Assembly: GCA_949840345.1 (NCBI GenBank)
Contig: CATKWX010000002.1
Location: 95,649 to 159,648, forward strand
DNA length: 64,000 nt
Reading direction: 5' to 3'
DNA from: an uncultured Eubacteriales bacterium
Lineage (GTDB): Bacteria > Bacillota > Clostridia > TANB77 > CAG-508
Shown here: positions 28,120 to 37,477 of the stretch, piece by piece
How positions within the stretch are numbered: position 1 is the stretch's first letter
How the letters are laid out: each line of letters starts with the position of its first letter
Made by a program: the position numbers and the translations under genes
The notes under the pieces: model-generated
Database searches by the model: none
What the model was told of the DNA's origin: nothing
What the model saw: only the letters and a program-made list of their open reading frames with translations

Positions 28120-28205
28120 CAAGTGCACATAGGGGACGTAAAAAATGTGCAAAATATTTTAAATTTTGCACATTTTTTACGTCCCCTATGTGCACTTGTT
28201 TTCTA
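28120..28205. repeat. Near-perfect palindromic element (copy 2)
   Basis: Arms of about 38 nt pair around AAATATTTTAAATTT. The inner part (GGGGACGTAAAAAATGTGC and complement) is identical to the element at 333-420, while the outer arms (AGAAAACAAGTGCAC...GTGCACTTGTTTTCT) are different yet again complementary. Confidence 0.8.
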
Positions 28206-28268
28206 TAAAAATGAATAAAAACTAAATAATAACATATAATTGAATAAACTAAAATAAGAGGAGATTAT

Positions 28269-28809
28269 ATGTTAACTAAAAAGGAATTGTATAATAGTTT
28301 TGTAAACGACTTTGCTTCTAAATTAAGAAAGCAGGTAGAAAAAAATGAATATGATAAAGTAATATTTTTTTGTATTGGTACAGATAGAATAACAGGAGAT
28401 TCTTTTCGGACCAATTGTTGGGTATAAACTAAGATATTTATTTAGAGATATAAAAGAAGTAGAGGTATATGGAAATTTAGAGAAAAATATATGTGCAAAT
28501 AATGCAAATAATATAATAAGTAAAATAAAGAAAAAATATAAAAATCCTCTTGTAATAGCAATAGATGCAGCGATTTCTAAAAAGGAGAATATTGGGAAAA
28601 TTGTAATAGAAAATAAGGCAATGTATTTAGGAAAGGCATTGAATAAAAACATAAATTGTGTAGGAGATTTAAGCATAAAGGGAATTGTATCTCAAAATGT
28701 AAATGTTCCTCAATACAACTTTAGACTATTACAAAATACTTCTTTAAGCTTAGTAATGAATATGGCAGATGTAGTATCTAGTGGAATATATAATGTTATA
28801 AATATATAA
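28269..28809 (+). CDS. yyaC: Sporulation protein YyaC (DUF1256), +1 shift at CGG
   Basis: YyaC is a spore-associated putative protease related to germination protease fold, expressed in sporulation. ATG 28269 follows AGGAG. The frame runs to VIFFCIGTDRITGDSF, then CGG at 28407, with a stop five codons on. Skipping C28407 gives GPIVGYKLRYLF, the conserved GTDRxTGDxxGPxVG motif, and IDAAISKKENIG, VGDLSIKGIV and an end at 28809. The 179 residues match the family. The skip splits the most conserved motif of the protein. Confidence 0.9.
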
Positions 28810-28884
28810 ATGTATAACCTAGAAAAAATTGGAAAAAATTAATATATACATATATTGTATAAACCAGTTTTCTAGGAGGTACAA

Positions 28885-29223
28885 ATGGAAGATAAATTAA
28901 AGAATATTGTGGTTTTGAAGGATTTACCATCTAATATAGTTGAAGAGGCAATTGTTATATTAAAAGGAGATAAAAAAAGAATAGAATGTGTAAAAAAGCA
29001 TATAAAAAATGAGTCATATAAAAAGCAATTTAAAAATATAGAGAAGCCAAAAGATTATATTGTAAAAGAAGCGCAAATGGTAATTAGTAATTACATTTCT
29101 AATATTGAAGGGCAAAAGATAATAAGGAATAAAAAGGATAATAAAAAAATTGAAAAGAAATATAGAAGAATGCAAATTGCGACAATTATAATGTTTATTG
29201 TATTGATAATAAACATATTGTAA
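28885..29223 (+). CDS. Small tail-anchored protein, unknown
   Basis: The 112-residue product is strongly basic and helical, with repeated Lys-rich segments (KGDKKRIECVKKHIKNES, IRNKKDNKKIEKKYRR) and one C-terminal membrane segment (about 93-112, IATIIMFIVLIINIL) that ends the protein. A strong AGGAGG lies before ATG 28885. Position between yyaC and the spoIVFA-like gene suggests a role in sporulation, but that is context only. Confidence 0.6.
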   Translation: MEDKLKNIVVLKDLPSNIVEEAIVILKGDKKRIECVKKHIKNESYKKQFKNIEKPKDYIVKEAQMVISNYISNIEGQKIIRNKKDNKKIEKKYRRMQIATIIMFIVLIINIL

Positions 29224-29267
29224 ATTATATTTTTTCTTCATAAATAAATATATAATTTTTAATACTC

Positions 29268-29327
29268 ATAAAATACCTCTTTTTCACATATACATTAATG
29301 TATATGAACAAAGGAAGAGGTGTTTTT
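29268..29327 (+). promoter_or_regulatory. Hairpin containing the ribosome site of the M23 gene
   Basis: AAATACCTCTTT...AAAGGAAGAGGTGTTTT forms a long stem with a TTCACATATACA/TGTATATGAA top. The ribosome site GGAAGAGG lies in its right arm, just before ATG 29330, the same arrangement as at cwlD. Confidence 0.5.
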
Positions 29328-29329
29328 TT

Positions 29330-30242
29330 ATGGAAAGAGTATTAACATCGGATGAAAGATTAAGAAGAGCAGAAGAAATGTATTATAGAAAAAAGGGAAT
29401 AGACAGTAAGGATAACAACAAAAAAACAGACGCTCCAGTATCTAATAAAAAGTATTTATTAAAGAAAATGATAATACAAATAACAATTTGCTTTGTTGTA
29501 TATTGTTCATACTATGTTGTAAAAAACTGCAATTTTATATTTTCAGAAGAGTTTATAAGCAAAACAAATGAAATATTATCATATGATATAAACCTTGGGG
29601 AAATATATTGTAAAGTTGCAAATTACATAAATAATTATTCATATTTTAATAAAAAGGAAGAAACACTAGAAAATGTGCAAGTAGAAGCTCCACAAGATGA
29701 AAATACAGAAAACATAGAGCAACCACAAGAAGATGAACCAGTTGGAGAAAATAATACAGATACACTAGCTGTAGCTGAAGTAATTAAAGAAGAAACGAAT
29801 GAAGAAGAAAATAAATTAACTCAAATGCAGTTAGATGCAAAAGATATAAAGGAAAACTATTCGTTGATAAATCCTCTCGTAGGGCAAATAACTTCAAGAT
29901 TTGGTTCAAGAGCACAAACAGAAAAAGTTGTATCTCCATATCATGTTGGAATAGATATTGCAGCTAATACTGGAACTAATATTGTTGCAAGTATGGAAGG
30001 TACAGTAGTAGCTTCTGAGGAATTAGGTGGATATGGAAAATGTATTCAGATAAAAAAGGATGATATTTTAACAATATATGGGCATTGTAGCAAATTGTGT
30101 GTAAATAAAGGTGATGTTATTGTTCAAGGTCAAAAGATTGCAGAAGTTGGAGAAACTCGGAAACGCAACAGGACCTCATTTGCATTTTGAAATTAGAAAA
30201 GCAAATAGATACGTTGATCCTAGTCTTATTTTAGGAATATGA
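29330..30242 (+). CDS. spoIVFA: M23-domain membrane protein, probably SpoIVFA, +1 shift at CGG
   Basis: SpoIVFA holds the SpoIVFB protease in the outer forespore membrane; it ends in a degenerate LytM/M23 domain. Here 303 residues comprise a cytoplasmic N-terminus, one membrane segment (about 45-62), an acidic linker (VEAPQDENTENIEQPQEDE) and an M23 domain (YHVGIDIAANTGTNIVAS, YGHCSKLCVNKGD). CGG at 30158 interrupts the last motif; zero frame ends in nine codons. Skipping C30158 yields GNATGPHLHFEI and an end at 30242. The name rests on the domain order and on spoIVFB 185 nt downstream; a plain M23 endopeptidase is the alternative. Confidence 0.8.
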
Positions 30243-30308
30243 CAAACGGGAGATTAGCTGCGAAGTGGTTGCCGAGTGAATAGTTAAGAGTGAATAGTGA
30301 AGAATTAT

Positions 30309-30401
30309 TGTAGTGGTCGGCGTCCCCGACGACCCGCAGACACCGCTGTACCCAATTTAATGAATGGTGAAGAATTATTGTAGGGGCGACAGATTTAGCC
30401 C
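30309..30401. repeat. Two REP-like hairpins
   Basis: TAGTGGTCGGCG/CGCCGAC-type stem at 30309-30336, degenerate on its 3' side, and TGTAGGGGCGACAGA... at 30379-30401, with an intervening duplicated GTGAAGAATTATTGTAG. They fill the gap between the spoIVFA- and spoIVFB-like genes. Confidence 0.7.
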
Positions 30402-30426
30402 AATAAATAATTATAGGAAGTGAAAT

Positions 30427-31047
30427 ATGAAGATAAAGGTTAATTTGCAGATATTTATATTTGCAATAATATTCTATTTTACAAAGCAGATAAAAATATA
30501 TACAATACTAATGCTGTTTGCATTTATACATGAATTAGGACATTTAATTGCTGGAATTAGTTTAGGATTAAAAGCCAAAAGTATAAATATAATGCCATTT
30601 GGAGTATCAATAAATTTCGAAGATTATAGCGATAAATATATTATAAAGAAAATAATAATAGCGATAGCAGGACCACTAACTAACTTAATTATTGTTATAC
30701 TAGGAATGTGTAATAAATGGGAAGAGGATATTATATATGCAAATGTATTAATAGGAATGTTTAATTTGATACCGCTATATCCATTAGATGGTGGAAGAAT
30801 ATTAAAATATATAATACAATTATCTAGTAATCCGAAAGAAGCGGAGATTATTACATACAAATTATCAAATACATTAATTATAATATTAACATTAATTTCA
30901 AGTATAGGTATATTGTTAATACAAAATATAGGCGTTTTATTAATTTTGGGATATTTATGGATGCTAGTGATCCAAGAAAATAAAAGATATAAATTAAAGA
31001 TGAAAATATATAGATTAGTTTCAGAAAATAGAAAATTGTTATCGTAA
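30427..31047 (+). CDS. spoIVFB: M50 intramembrane metalloprotease, SpoIVFB-like
   Basis: SpoIVFB cleaves pro-sigma-K within the mother-cell membrane. The 206-residue product has about six membrane segments, the zinc-binding HELGH (residues about 36-40, in FIHELGHLIAG) and the second active-site motif NLIPLYPLDGGR (about 112-123). There is no PDZ domain, which separates it from RseP/YluC. Its position after a SpoIVFA-like M23 protein supports the SpoIVFB call. It has a C-terminal basic tail in place of a CBS domain. Confidence 0.85.
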   Translation: MKIKVNLQIFIFAIIFYFTKQIKIYTILMLFAFIHELGHLIAGISLGLKAKSINIMPFGVSINFEDYSDKYIIKKIIIAIAGPLTNLIIVILGMCNKWEEDIIYANVLIGMFNLIPLYPLDGGRILKYIIQLSSNPKEAEIITYKLSNTLIIILTLISSIGILLIQNIGVLLILGYLWMLVIQENKRYKLKMKIYRLVSENRKLLS

Positions 31048-31077
31048 AAAGGGTTACAGATGTAACCCTTTTAAAAA
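31047..31077. terminator. Bidirectional terminator
   Basis: AAAAGGGTTACA and TGTAACCCTTTT pair around GA, between the spoIVFB-like gene and the converging gene. Confidence 0.9.
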
Positions 31078-31078
31078 A

Positions 31079-31525
31079 CTATTTGCAATCTTTCTTTTCA
31101 CATTCGCAGTCACAATCATGATGTTCTTCTTTGCAAGGCTTATAATCACAGCAATCTAAAGATACACCTTTTAAGCATTTTCCGTGACGTTTAGCTTCAG
31201 CACATAATTTTACGTGACGTACTTTGTTTACCCATACAAGTAATTCATAAGTTTTATCTGGGCAAAGAGGTCCAAAAACAAATTCTCCATTTTTATCTGT
31301 AAAAGTATGAGAAACTGGTTTTCTCTCTTCTTTACCATATTCATAACAAACTTCTATTAATTTAACTACAGCATCTTCAACTGGGTCTTTATAACAGTCC
31401 TTTATTACTCCAAATATAACATTTCTTTCATCTTCTGGTAAATTAATATCGATATCAAATTGTTTACCTTTTTCGATAAATCCATCAACTTTAACAATTG
31501 GGCACATTTCTTTACCTAAATCCAT
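31079..31525 (-). CDS. Carboxypeptidase-regulatory-like domain protein with Cys-rich tail
   Basis: ATG 31525 (MDLGKEMCPIVKVDG) is chosen because AAAGGA lies at the right distance; the open frame upstream has no such signal. The 148 residues form a transthyretin-like beta-sandwich (VIFGVIKDCYKDPVEDAVVKL, HTFTDKNGEFVFGPL) followed by a His/Cys/Asp/Glu-rich tail (KEEHHDCDCECEKKDCK). Proteins like this occur in spore coats or on cell surfaces of clostridia and the tail could bind metal. It has no signal peptide, which fits a coat protein assembled from the mother cell. Confidence 0.65.
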   Translation of the reverse strand: MDLGKEMCPIVKVDGFIEKGKQFDIDINLPEDERNVIFGVIKDCYKDPVEDAVVKLIEVCYEYGKEERKPVSHTFTDKNGEFVFGPLCPDKTYELLVWVNKVRHVKLCAEAKRHGKCLKGVSLDCCDYKPCKEEHHDCDCECEKKDCK

Positions 31526-31623
31526 ATAAATCAAATCCTTTTTATAATATTTGAAAGTATATATATACAATCTATTATATAATATGAAAATAATAAAAAA
31601 ATGTGTCGAATTATAAAATAAAA

Positions 31624-31851
31624 TTAATTTGCTTTTGGAGGAGTATATGTAATAATATCCCCTATCTCGCAATCAAGAGTTTTGCAAATTCTAGCTAGTA
31701 AATTTAAATCTACCTTTTGCATATCATTATTACAATATTTTAAAAGTTGCTTATAATAAATTTGACCATTTCTAGATAAACTTGATCTACTTATATTATT
31801 TTTCTTTAAGAAATTATCTAATTTAAGATCTACACTGCCCCATTCTTCCAT
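31624..31851 (-). CDS. XRE-family transcriptional regulator
   Basis: The 75-residue protein is a single Cro/C1-type helix-turn-helix (LDNFLKKNNISRSSLSR, VDLNLLARICKTLDCEIGDIITY), a type common in small regulators that act as dimers. AGGTG precedes ATG 31851. No partner gene is evident; the next genes are unrelated. Confidence 0.85.
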   Translation of the reverse strand: MEEWGSVDLKLDNFLKKNNISRSSLSRNGQIYYKQLLKYCNNDMQKVDLNLLARICKTLDCEIGDIITYTPPKAN

Positions 31852-32060
31852 AATTTACACCTCACTTACAAATATTAACATTTTTTGCACTGCTAGACAA
31901 TTAGGCAAATACCTAGTGGATATAAACGTAGCCATAAAAATAATAAATATTTTTATTAAAAACTATACAAAAAATAATATTTAATGATATAATTCGTATG
32001 TATATTATAGTTAAATTTATAAAAAATAGATTTATTCATTTACAAAACGGGGGAAATGTT

Positions 32061-34169
32061 ATGGGAAATATAGTTGTATTAGATGATTTAACAATAAATA
32101 AAATAGCAGCAGGTGAAGTTATAGAAAGACCTGCCTCAGTAGTAAAAGAAATGATGGAGAATTCAATAGATGCTAAAGCAGACAAAATAGAAGTAGAGAT
32201 AAAAAACGGAGGAATTTCATATATAAGAATTACAGATAATGGAAATGGAATTGCACCAGATGATATGGAATATGCTTTTGAAAGGCATGCTACAAGTAAA
32301 ATAAGAGTAGCAGATGATTTAGAAAATATAAAATCTATGGGGTTTAGAGGTGAGGCACTAGCAAGTATAGCTGCAATTTCACATATAGAAATGATATCAA
32401 GAACTTTGGATTCAAATGTAGGTTATAAAATAGTATTAGAAGGTGGAAAAGTATTAGAAAGAGGAGAAGTTGGTTGTCCAGTAGGTACAACCATAACTGT
32501 AACAGATTTGTTTTTTAATACACCTGTAAGATATAAATTTTTGAAAAAAGATTTTACAGAAGCGGGATACATAGAAGATGCTGTAACAAGACTAGCACTA
32601 GCAAATACTAATATATCAGTAAAGCTAGTAAATATGGGAAAAACAGTAGTACAAACTTCTGGAAATGGAATTTTACAAGATGCTATATATAGTATATATG
32701 GTAAAGAAATTTCAGAAGCTGTAGTACCAGTAAATTTTGAATACGAAGGCATAAAAATCGAAGGAGTTGTAGGAAAACCTGAAATAGGAAGAAGTAATAG
32801 AACAAATCAAATATTTTTTGTAAATAGAAGATATGTAAAAAATGTCACTCTATCATCAGCAGTAGAACAAGCATATAAAGGATTACTTCCAATAGGGAGA
32901 TTTGCTTTTATAGTTGTAAACATGGAAATAGAGCCAAATAAAATTGATATAAATGTTCATCCAGCTAAATTAGAGATAAAATTTCAAGAAGAGCAAAAAG
33001 TATTTAAAGCATTATACTCAGCAATAAAGCAATCATTATTAAATGAAGAATTAGTAAAAAATACTAGTAAAGAGCCTGATGCTAAAGAAATAGGAGATAC
33101 AATTAAATTACCAACCACAAATATAGAAGAAAACAAAGTAGAAAATGAAGTTGTAGAAGAGAAAAGCAGAGTTCCTAGTTTTATAAATTTATTTAAAAGA
33201 AAAAAAGAAGAAATAGAAATAGAAGAACCAAACAATATAATAGGAGAATTATATAAAAACAAAGAACAGCAAAATTCATTTGATACAGAGAAATTCGATA
33301 AAGATAGAACAGCGCAAATTAAAACACCTACAGAAGAACAAGTTGATGCAATGACAGAAATTTTAAACAAAAAAAGAGAAATGACAGAAATGATAGAACA
33401 TTCTATACCAGAAGATACATTAATTAAAAATGAAAGTGAATTTGATGAAATGTATGTTAGAACTTTTGGAAAATTACCATCAACAGCTGTAAGTGAAAAA
33501 GAAACGGTAGAAAAAATAGAACCAACAGGATTAACTTTTGAATCAGGAAAAAATCTATCAGTATTTGAGGATAAGGAAGCATACAATAAAATACCAAACT
33601 ATAAATTTATAGGAATAGCATTTTCAACATATATAATATTAGAATTAGAAAATGAAATGTATATTTTAGACCAACATGCAGCACACGAAAGAGTTAACTA
33701 TGAAAAAATAAAAAAGAATTTCTATAGTCAAATGAAAAAAGACTCACAATTAATGTTATTGCCAGATGTTATAACACTAACACATAAAGAAATGGACATT
33801 GTTAGAGAAAACGTTGATATGTTTGAAAAGGCTGGATTTACATTAGAAGAATTTGGAGATAACACAATAAAACTTACAGGTGTGCCCAATATATGTATGG
33901 ATTTAGACACTAAACAATTATTTTTAGATATATTAGACGAAATAGACACAGTAGCACTTACTGCAAGACAAGAAAAAGAAGACAAATTTATTGCTACAAT
34001 AGCGTGTAAAGCATCTGTAAAAGCAAAGATGGCACTAACTAAAGATGAAGTAGATAGCTTAATGGAAAAATTATTAGTATTACCAAATCCATTTACTTGT
34101 CCACACGGAAGACCAACAGCAATTAAGATGACTAAGTATGATATAGAGAGAAAATTCAATCGTAAATAA
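32061..34169 (+). CDS. mutL: DNA mismatch repair endonuclease MutL
   Basis: MutL couples MutS mismatch recognition to strand removal. ATG 32061 follows a GGGGGAAATG site and starts MGNIVVLDDLTINKIAAGEVIERP. The GHKL ATPase motifs are visible (ENSIDAKA, DNGNGI, GFRGEALASI) and the C-terminal endonuclease motif DQHAAHERVNYE (DQHA(x)2E(x)4E), plus a terminal CPHGRP zinc ligand set. The linker, residues about 330-530, is Glu/Lys rich. 702 residues, a little longer than usual. Upstream in-frame codons (from 31998) are not needed. mutS is not in the window. Confidence 0.95.
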   Translation: MGNIVVLDDLTINKIAAGEVIERPASVVKEMMENSIDAKADKIEVEIKNGGISYIRITDNGNGIAPDDMEYAFERHATSKIRVADDLENIKSMGFRGEALASIAAISHIEMISRTLDSNVGYKIVLEGGKVLERGEVGCPVGTTITVTDLFFNTPVRYKFLKKDFTEAGYIEDAVTRLALANTNISVKLVNMGKTVVQTSGNGILQDAIYSIYGKEISEAVVPVNFEYEGIKIEGVVGKPEIGRSNRTNQIFFVNRRYVKNVTLSSAVEQAYKGLLPIGRFAFIVVNMEIEPNKIDINVHPAKLEIKFQEEQKVFKALYSAIKQSLLNEELVKNTSKEPDAKEIGDTIKLPTTNIEENKVENEVVEEKSRVPSFINLFKRKKEEIEIEEPNNIIGELYKNKEQQNSFDTEKFDKDRTAQIKTPTEEQVDAMTEILNKKREMTEMIEHSIPEDTLIKNESEFDEMYVRTFGKLPSTAVSEKETVEKIEPTGLTFESGKNLSVFEDKEAYNKIPNYKFIGIAFSTYIILELENEMYILDQHAAHERVNYEKIKKNFYSQMKKDSQLMLLPDVITLTHKEMDIVRENVDMFEKAGFTLEEFGDNTIKLTGVPNICMDLDTKQLFLDILDEIDTVALTARQEKEDKFIATIACKASVKAKMALTKDEVDSLMEKLLVLPNPFTCPHGRPTAIKMTKYDIERKFNRK

Positions 34170-34186
34170 TGCGTTTGAAAAATAAC

Positions 34187-34340
34187 TGTAGGGGCACCGT
34201 TTGCCTAACGGCAAGAGTTAATAATTAATAGTGAATAATAGTATGTAGGGAACAGACCAACGTCGTTCCGATAATGAATAGTGAAGAGTACAAATCTCTT
34301 AGAGATTTGACGTAGGGGTCGATGCCCACATTGACCCGTG
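34187..34340. repeat. Three REP-like hairpins in the mutL-miaA gap
   Basis: Copies at 34187-34211 (TGTAGGGGCACCG...), 34243-34270 (TGTAGGGAACAGACCAACGT...CCG) and 34311-34340 (GTAGGGGTCGATGCCC...GACCCG). The 217-nt gap is otherwise made of short tandem-like AATAGTGAATAAT runs. Confidence 0.8.
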
Positions 34341-34386
34341 CTTCGAAGAAATAATATAATCAATAATCTTATAAGGATAGATAATT

Positions 34387-35313
34387 ATGAAACCAAAAGT
34401 AATTGTAATAGGAGGACCTACAGCTTCTGGAAAGACGGCATTATCAATAGAATTAGCAAAAAAAATAGATGGAGAAATAGTATCTGCAGATTCAATGCAA
34501 ATATATAAAGATATGAGCATAGGTACTGCAAAGCCAACTATAGAAGAAATAGGAGATGTAAAACATTATATGTTAGATTTTGTTTCTCCAGATACTCGCT
34601 ATAGTGTGTCTCAATATAAAGAAGATGCTATAAATTGCATAGAGAAAATTATAAAAAAAGGGAAGACACCTATAGTTGTTGGAGGAACTGGATTATACAT
34701 AGATTCTCTAATATATGGAATTGAATATCAAGAAATAACGATAGATACAGAATATAGAGACCAATTAAACAAACAAGCAGATAGCGGAAATTTGCAGGAA
34801 CTGTATGAGGAAGCTTGTAAAATAGATCCTGAAGCAATGAAAATAATTAGCCCAAATGATAAAAAAAGAATAATAAGAGTGCTAGAAATATACAAACAAA
34901 CAGGAAAAACGAAAACTGAACAAAATATAGAATCAAGGAAAAAAGAAGTGCCTTATGATTATATTATGTTTGCAATTAATATGGATAGGGAAAAACTTTA
35001 TGAAAGAATAAACAAAAGAGTAGATATAATGCTAGAAAATGGACTTATAGAGGAAGTACAAGCTTTAATAAATAAATATGATAATATAAAAACAGCAATG
35101 CAAGGTTTGGGATATAAAGAAGTGGTACAATATCTTAACAACGAACTAACTAAAGAAGAAATGATAGACAAAATAAAAATGGAATCAAGAAGATATGCAA
35201 AAAGACAATTAACGTGGTTTAGGAAAAACAAAGAAACAATATGGATAGATGGACTTTCCCCAATAGAAAATAACGTAAATGAAATAATAAAAACGATGAA
35301 TAGTGAATTGTAG
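34387..35313 (+). CDS. miaA: tRNA dimethylallyltransferase MiaA
   Basis: MiaA adds the dimethylallyl group to A37 of tRNAs reading UNN codons. P-loop GGPTASGKTALS at residues 7-18, DSMQIYKDMSIGTAKP, GGTGLYI and the C-terminal RRYAKRQLTWFRK are all present; 308 residues, normal length. In Bacillus and clostridia it follows mutL, as here. Since A37 modification affects reading-frame maintenance, a functioning miaA is of interest in a genome with many shift sites. Confidence 0.95.
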   Translation: MKPKVIVIGGPTASGKTALSIELAKKIDGEIVSADSMQIYKDMSIGTAKPTIEEIGDVKHYMLDFVSPDTRYSVSQYKEDAINCIEKIIKKGKTPIVVGGTGLYIDSLIYGIEYQEITIDTEYRDQLNKQADSGNLQELYEEACKIDPEAMKIISPNDKKRIIRVLEIYKQTGKTKTEQNIESRKKEVPYDYIMFAINMDREKLYERINKRVDIMLENGLIEEVQALINKYDNIKTAMQGLGYKEVVQYLNNELTKEEMIDKIKMESRRYAKRQLTWFRKNKETIWIDGLSPIENNVNEIIKTMNSEL

Positions 35314-35481
35314 GGGCGGGTCTCGTGTCCGCCCGCACTCCAAAGGAATACCCGAAGAATATTAATGAATAGTGAATAGTAAATAATTATCGTAGGGAAC
35401 GACGCCCTCGTCGTTCCGTTAATGAATAATGTAGGGGCACCGTTTGTGGGAATACCCCATGGACGTGACACCACTGTGCCC
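35309..35481. repeat. Three REP-like hairpins
   Basis: Copies at 35309-35335 (TGTAGGGGCGGGTCTCG...CGCCCG), 35391-35418 (GTAGGGAACGACG...CGTCGTTCCG) and the long variant 35430-35481 (TGTAGGGGCACCG...CTGTGCCC). The first overlaps the end of miaA by 5 nt and supplies its stop codon TAG. Confidence 0.8.
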
Positions 35482-35527
35482 ATATTAGTGAAGAGTACAA
35501 AATTCTTCGAATTTTGAGAAAGGATGA

Positions 35528-36790
35528 ATGCTTTTGGACAAAGGAAAATCTAAAAAATACAATAAAAAATATAATATCATAATTGTAATTGTAGCAATAG
35601 TAATACTAATATATATAATGTCTTCAATAATAAGTTTAATAAAATCTCCAACAGATGTATTTGCTATAGAATATGGAAAAATATCGCTAGAAGACTCTGC
35701 TATAGGCTATATAATAAGAGAAGAAACAGTGGTAAAGGGAAGTAATACTCAAAATGAATTAATACAAATAAAATCAGAGGGAGAAAAAGTTGCAAAAGGA
35801 GAAAAATTATTTAGATATTATAGCAGTAATGAAGAGGAGATAACTAATCAAATAAAACAAATAGATGCTAAAATAAATGAACAATTAGAAAGTCAAACAG
35901 AAGTATCTTCATTAGATATAAAATATCTAGACAAGCAGATAGAACAAAGAATTGAAGGCTTGAATTCCTACACAGATACAGAAAAAATAAGAGAATATAA
36001 AAATGATATAACTACATATCTAACAAAGAAATCAAAAATTATAGGAGAAAGTAGTAAATCTGGTTCAGCTATAAAACAATTATATGAAGAAAGAAGTATG
36101 TATGAAACTAAATTAAATCAAACAACTGAATATGTAACAGCACCACAAAGTGGAATTGTCTCATACAGAATTGATAATTTAGAAAATATATTAACACCAA
36201 CAGATTTTAGTAGAATAAATGAAGACTTACTAGAAAGTTTAAATTTAAAAACTGGACAAATTATAGCAACTAATAATCAATCAGGAAAGGTAATAAACAA
36301 TTTTGAATGTTATATTGCTACAATAATGAATACAGAAAATGCAGTAAAAAGTAGTGTAGGAGATAAAGTAAAAATAAGATTATCTAATAAAGATGAAGTT
36401 AATGCTACTATTGAATATAAGGCAAAAGAAGAAGATAGCAATAATTTCGTTATAATTTTTAGAATAACTAGCGATGTTGAAGATTTAACAAGTTATAGAA
36501 AAATATCATTTGATGTAATATGGTGGAGCAATACAGGACTAAAAGTTCCAAATTCAGCTATAATATATGACGATAATGATTTAGCATACATAATAAGAAA
36601 CAGAGCGGGCTATTTAGACAAAATATTAATTAAGAAAATGAGAGAAACAAAGAGCTACACAATAGTACAGAACTATGAAACAGAGGAATTGAAGACTTTA
36701 GGATTTTCGACAGAAGAAATTAAAAAAATGAAAAATGTTTCATTATATGATGAGATAATATCGAATCCAAAAAAAGAAATGTTACAATAA
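35528..36790 (+). CDS. HlyD-like membrane protein
   Basis: The 420-residue protein has a short basic N-terminus, one membrane segment (about 18-38), and a large external region: a lipoyl-like barrel (EYGKISLEDSAIGYIIREETVV), a helical hairpin (residues about 110-200), a second barrel half (YVTAPQSGIVSYRID) and a beta-rich C-terminus. This is the membrane-fusion (HlyD) layout. In many Clostridia such a gene stands directly before sepF, and a role in the cell envelope at division is plausible but not shown. AAAGGATG precedes ATG 35528. Confidence 0.7.
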   Translation: MLLDKGKSKKYNKKYNIIIVIVAIVILIYIMSSIISLIKSPTDVFAIEYGKISLEDSAIGYIIREETVVKGSNTQNELIQIKSEGEKVAKGEKLFRYYSSNEEEITNQIKQIDAKINEQLESQTEVSSLDIKYLDKQIEQRIEGLNSYTDTEKIREYKNDITTYLTKKSKIIGESSKSGSAIKQLYEERSMYETKLNQTTEYVTAPQSGIVSYRIDNLENILTPTDFSRINEDLLESLNLKTGQIIATNNQSGKVINNFECYIATIMNTENAVKSSVGDKVKIRLSNKDEVNATIEYKAKEEDSNNFVIIFRITSDVEDLTSYRKISFDVIWWSNTGLKVPNSAIIYDDNDLAYIIRNRAGYLDKILIKKMRETKSYTIVQNYETEELKTLGFSTEEIKKMKNVSLYDEIISNPKKEMLQ

Positions 36791-36832
36791 TATTACAGAA
36801 ATATTAAAAAAACATTACAATAGCAAAAACTA

Positions 36833-36861
36833 TTGACAAGATGCTAAAAAAGATAGATACT
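36833..36861 (+). promoter_or_regulatory. Promoter for sepF
   Basis: TTGACA at 36833-36838 and GATACT at 36856-36861 with a 17-nt spacer, 55 nt before the sepF start. Confidence 0.65.
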
Positions 36862-36915
36862 ATATGTATGTAAAAAATGGATACGAATGAAAAAATATTT
36901 TAGGAGGTTTTTATA

Positions 36916-37386
36916 GTGGGAGCATTAAATAAAGTGTTAGATTTTTTTGGAATGGATACAGGGGCAGAAGAAATTGAAGAGAATGAAAATGATATATATG
37001 GATACGATTATAACGATATAGAAGAAAATGAAGAAGTAGAACAAAAAGGAATATTCAACAGAAGAAATAAAGTGGTAAATATGCCACAAGTACAACAAGT
37101 AAAAATGGTAATATCTCAACCAACAACATTTGAACAATCAGAAGAGATATGTAATTACTTAAAAGAAAAGAAATCTGTTATAGTTAATTTAGAATATGTA
37201 AATAAAGATGTTGCAAGACGTATTATAGACTTTATAAGTGGTGCTGTTCACGCGTTAGATGGACACATACAAAAAGTATCTAATGCAATATTCTTAGTAG
37301 CACCAATAAACTATGAAATTGCAAATGAAATGGCAAGAGATGAAATAAGAAATAAATTATCAGTATCATGGTTAAAAAATAACTAA
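36916..37386 (+). CDS. sepF: Cell division protein SepF
   Basis: SepF binds FtsZ and membranes and organises the division ring. GTG 36916 after AGGAGG starts MGALNKVLDFFGMD, an amphipathic membrane-binding helix; a Glu-rich linker follows; the SepF core is residues about 65-150 (VVISQPTTFEQSEEI-type start, SVIVNLEYVNKDVARRIIDFISGAVHALDG, IQKVSNAIFLVAP). 156 residues, normal. divIVA lies next, the classic Firmicute division neighbourhood. Confidence 0.93.
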   Translation: MGALNKVLDFFGMDTGAEEIEENENDIYGYDYNDIEENEEVEQKGIFNRRNKVVNMPQVQQVKMVISQPTTFEQSEEICNYLKEKKSVIVNLEYVNKDVARRIIDFISGAVHALDGHIQKVSNAIFLVAPINYEIANEMARDEIRNKLSVSWLKNN

Positions 37387-37407
37387 ACTAAAGAAAATTT
37401 TAAAGCA

Positions 37408-37434
37408 TAGAACGATATTTTTGTGTCGTTCTTT
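37408..37434 (+). terminator. Terminator after sepF
   Basis: AGAACGA and TCGTTCT pair around TATTTTTGTG, followed by TTTGTTTT. Confidence 0.7.
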
Positions 37435-37477
37435 TGTTTTAAAACGTATGAGTTAATATAAATAGGAGGAAAATACA

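Noticed and set aside
36300..37400. CGG triplets spanning codon borders in many genes (for example AAC GGA, GAC GGA, CCG GAA)
   Set aside because: They are out of frame and do not disturb reading; only in-frame CGG matters for the shift hypothesis.
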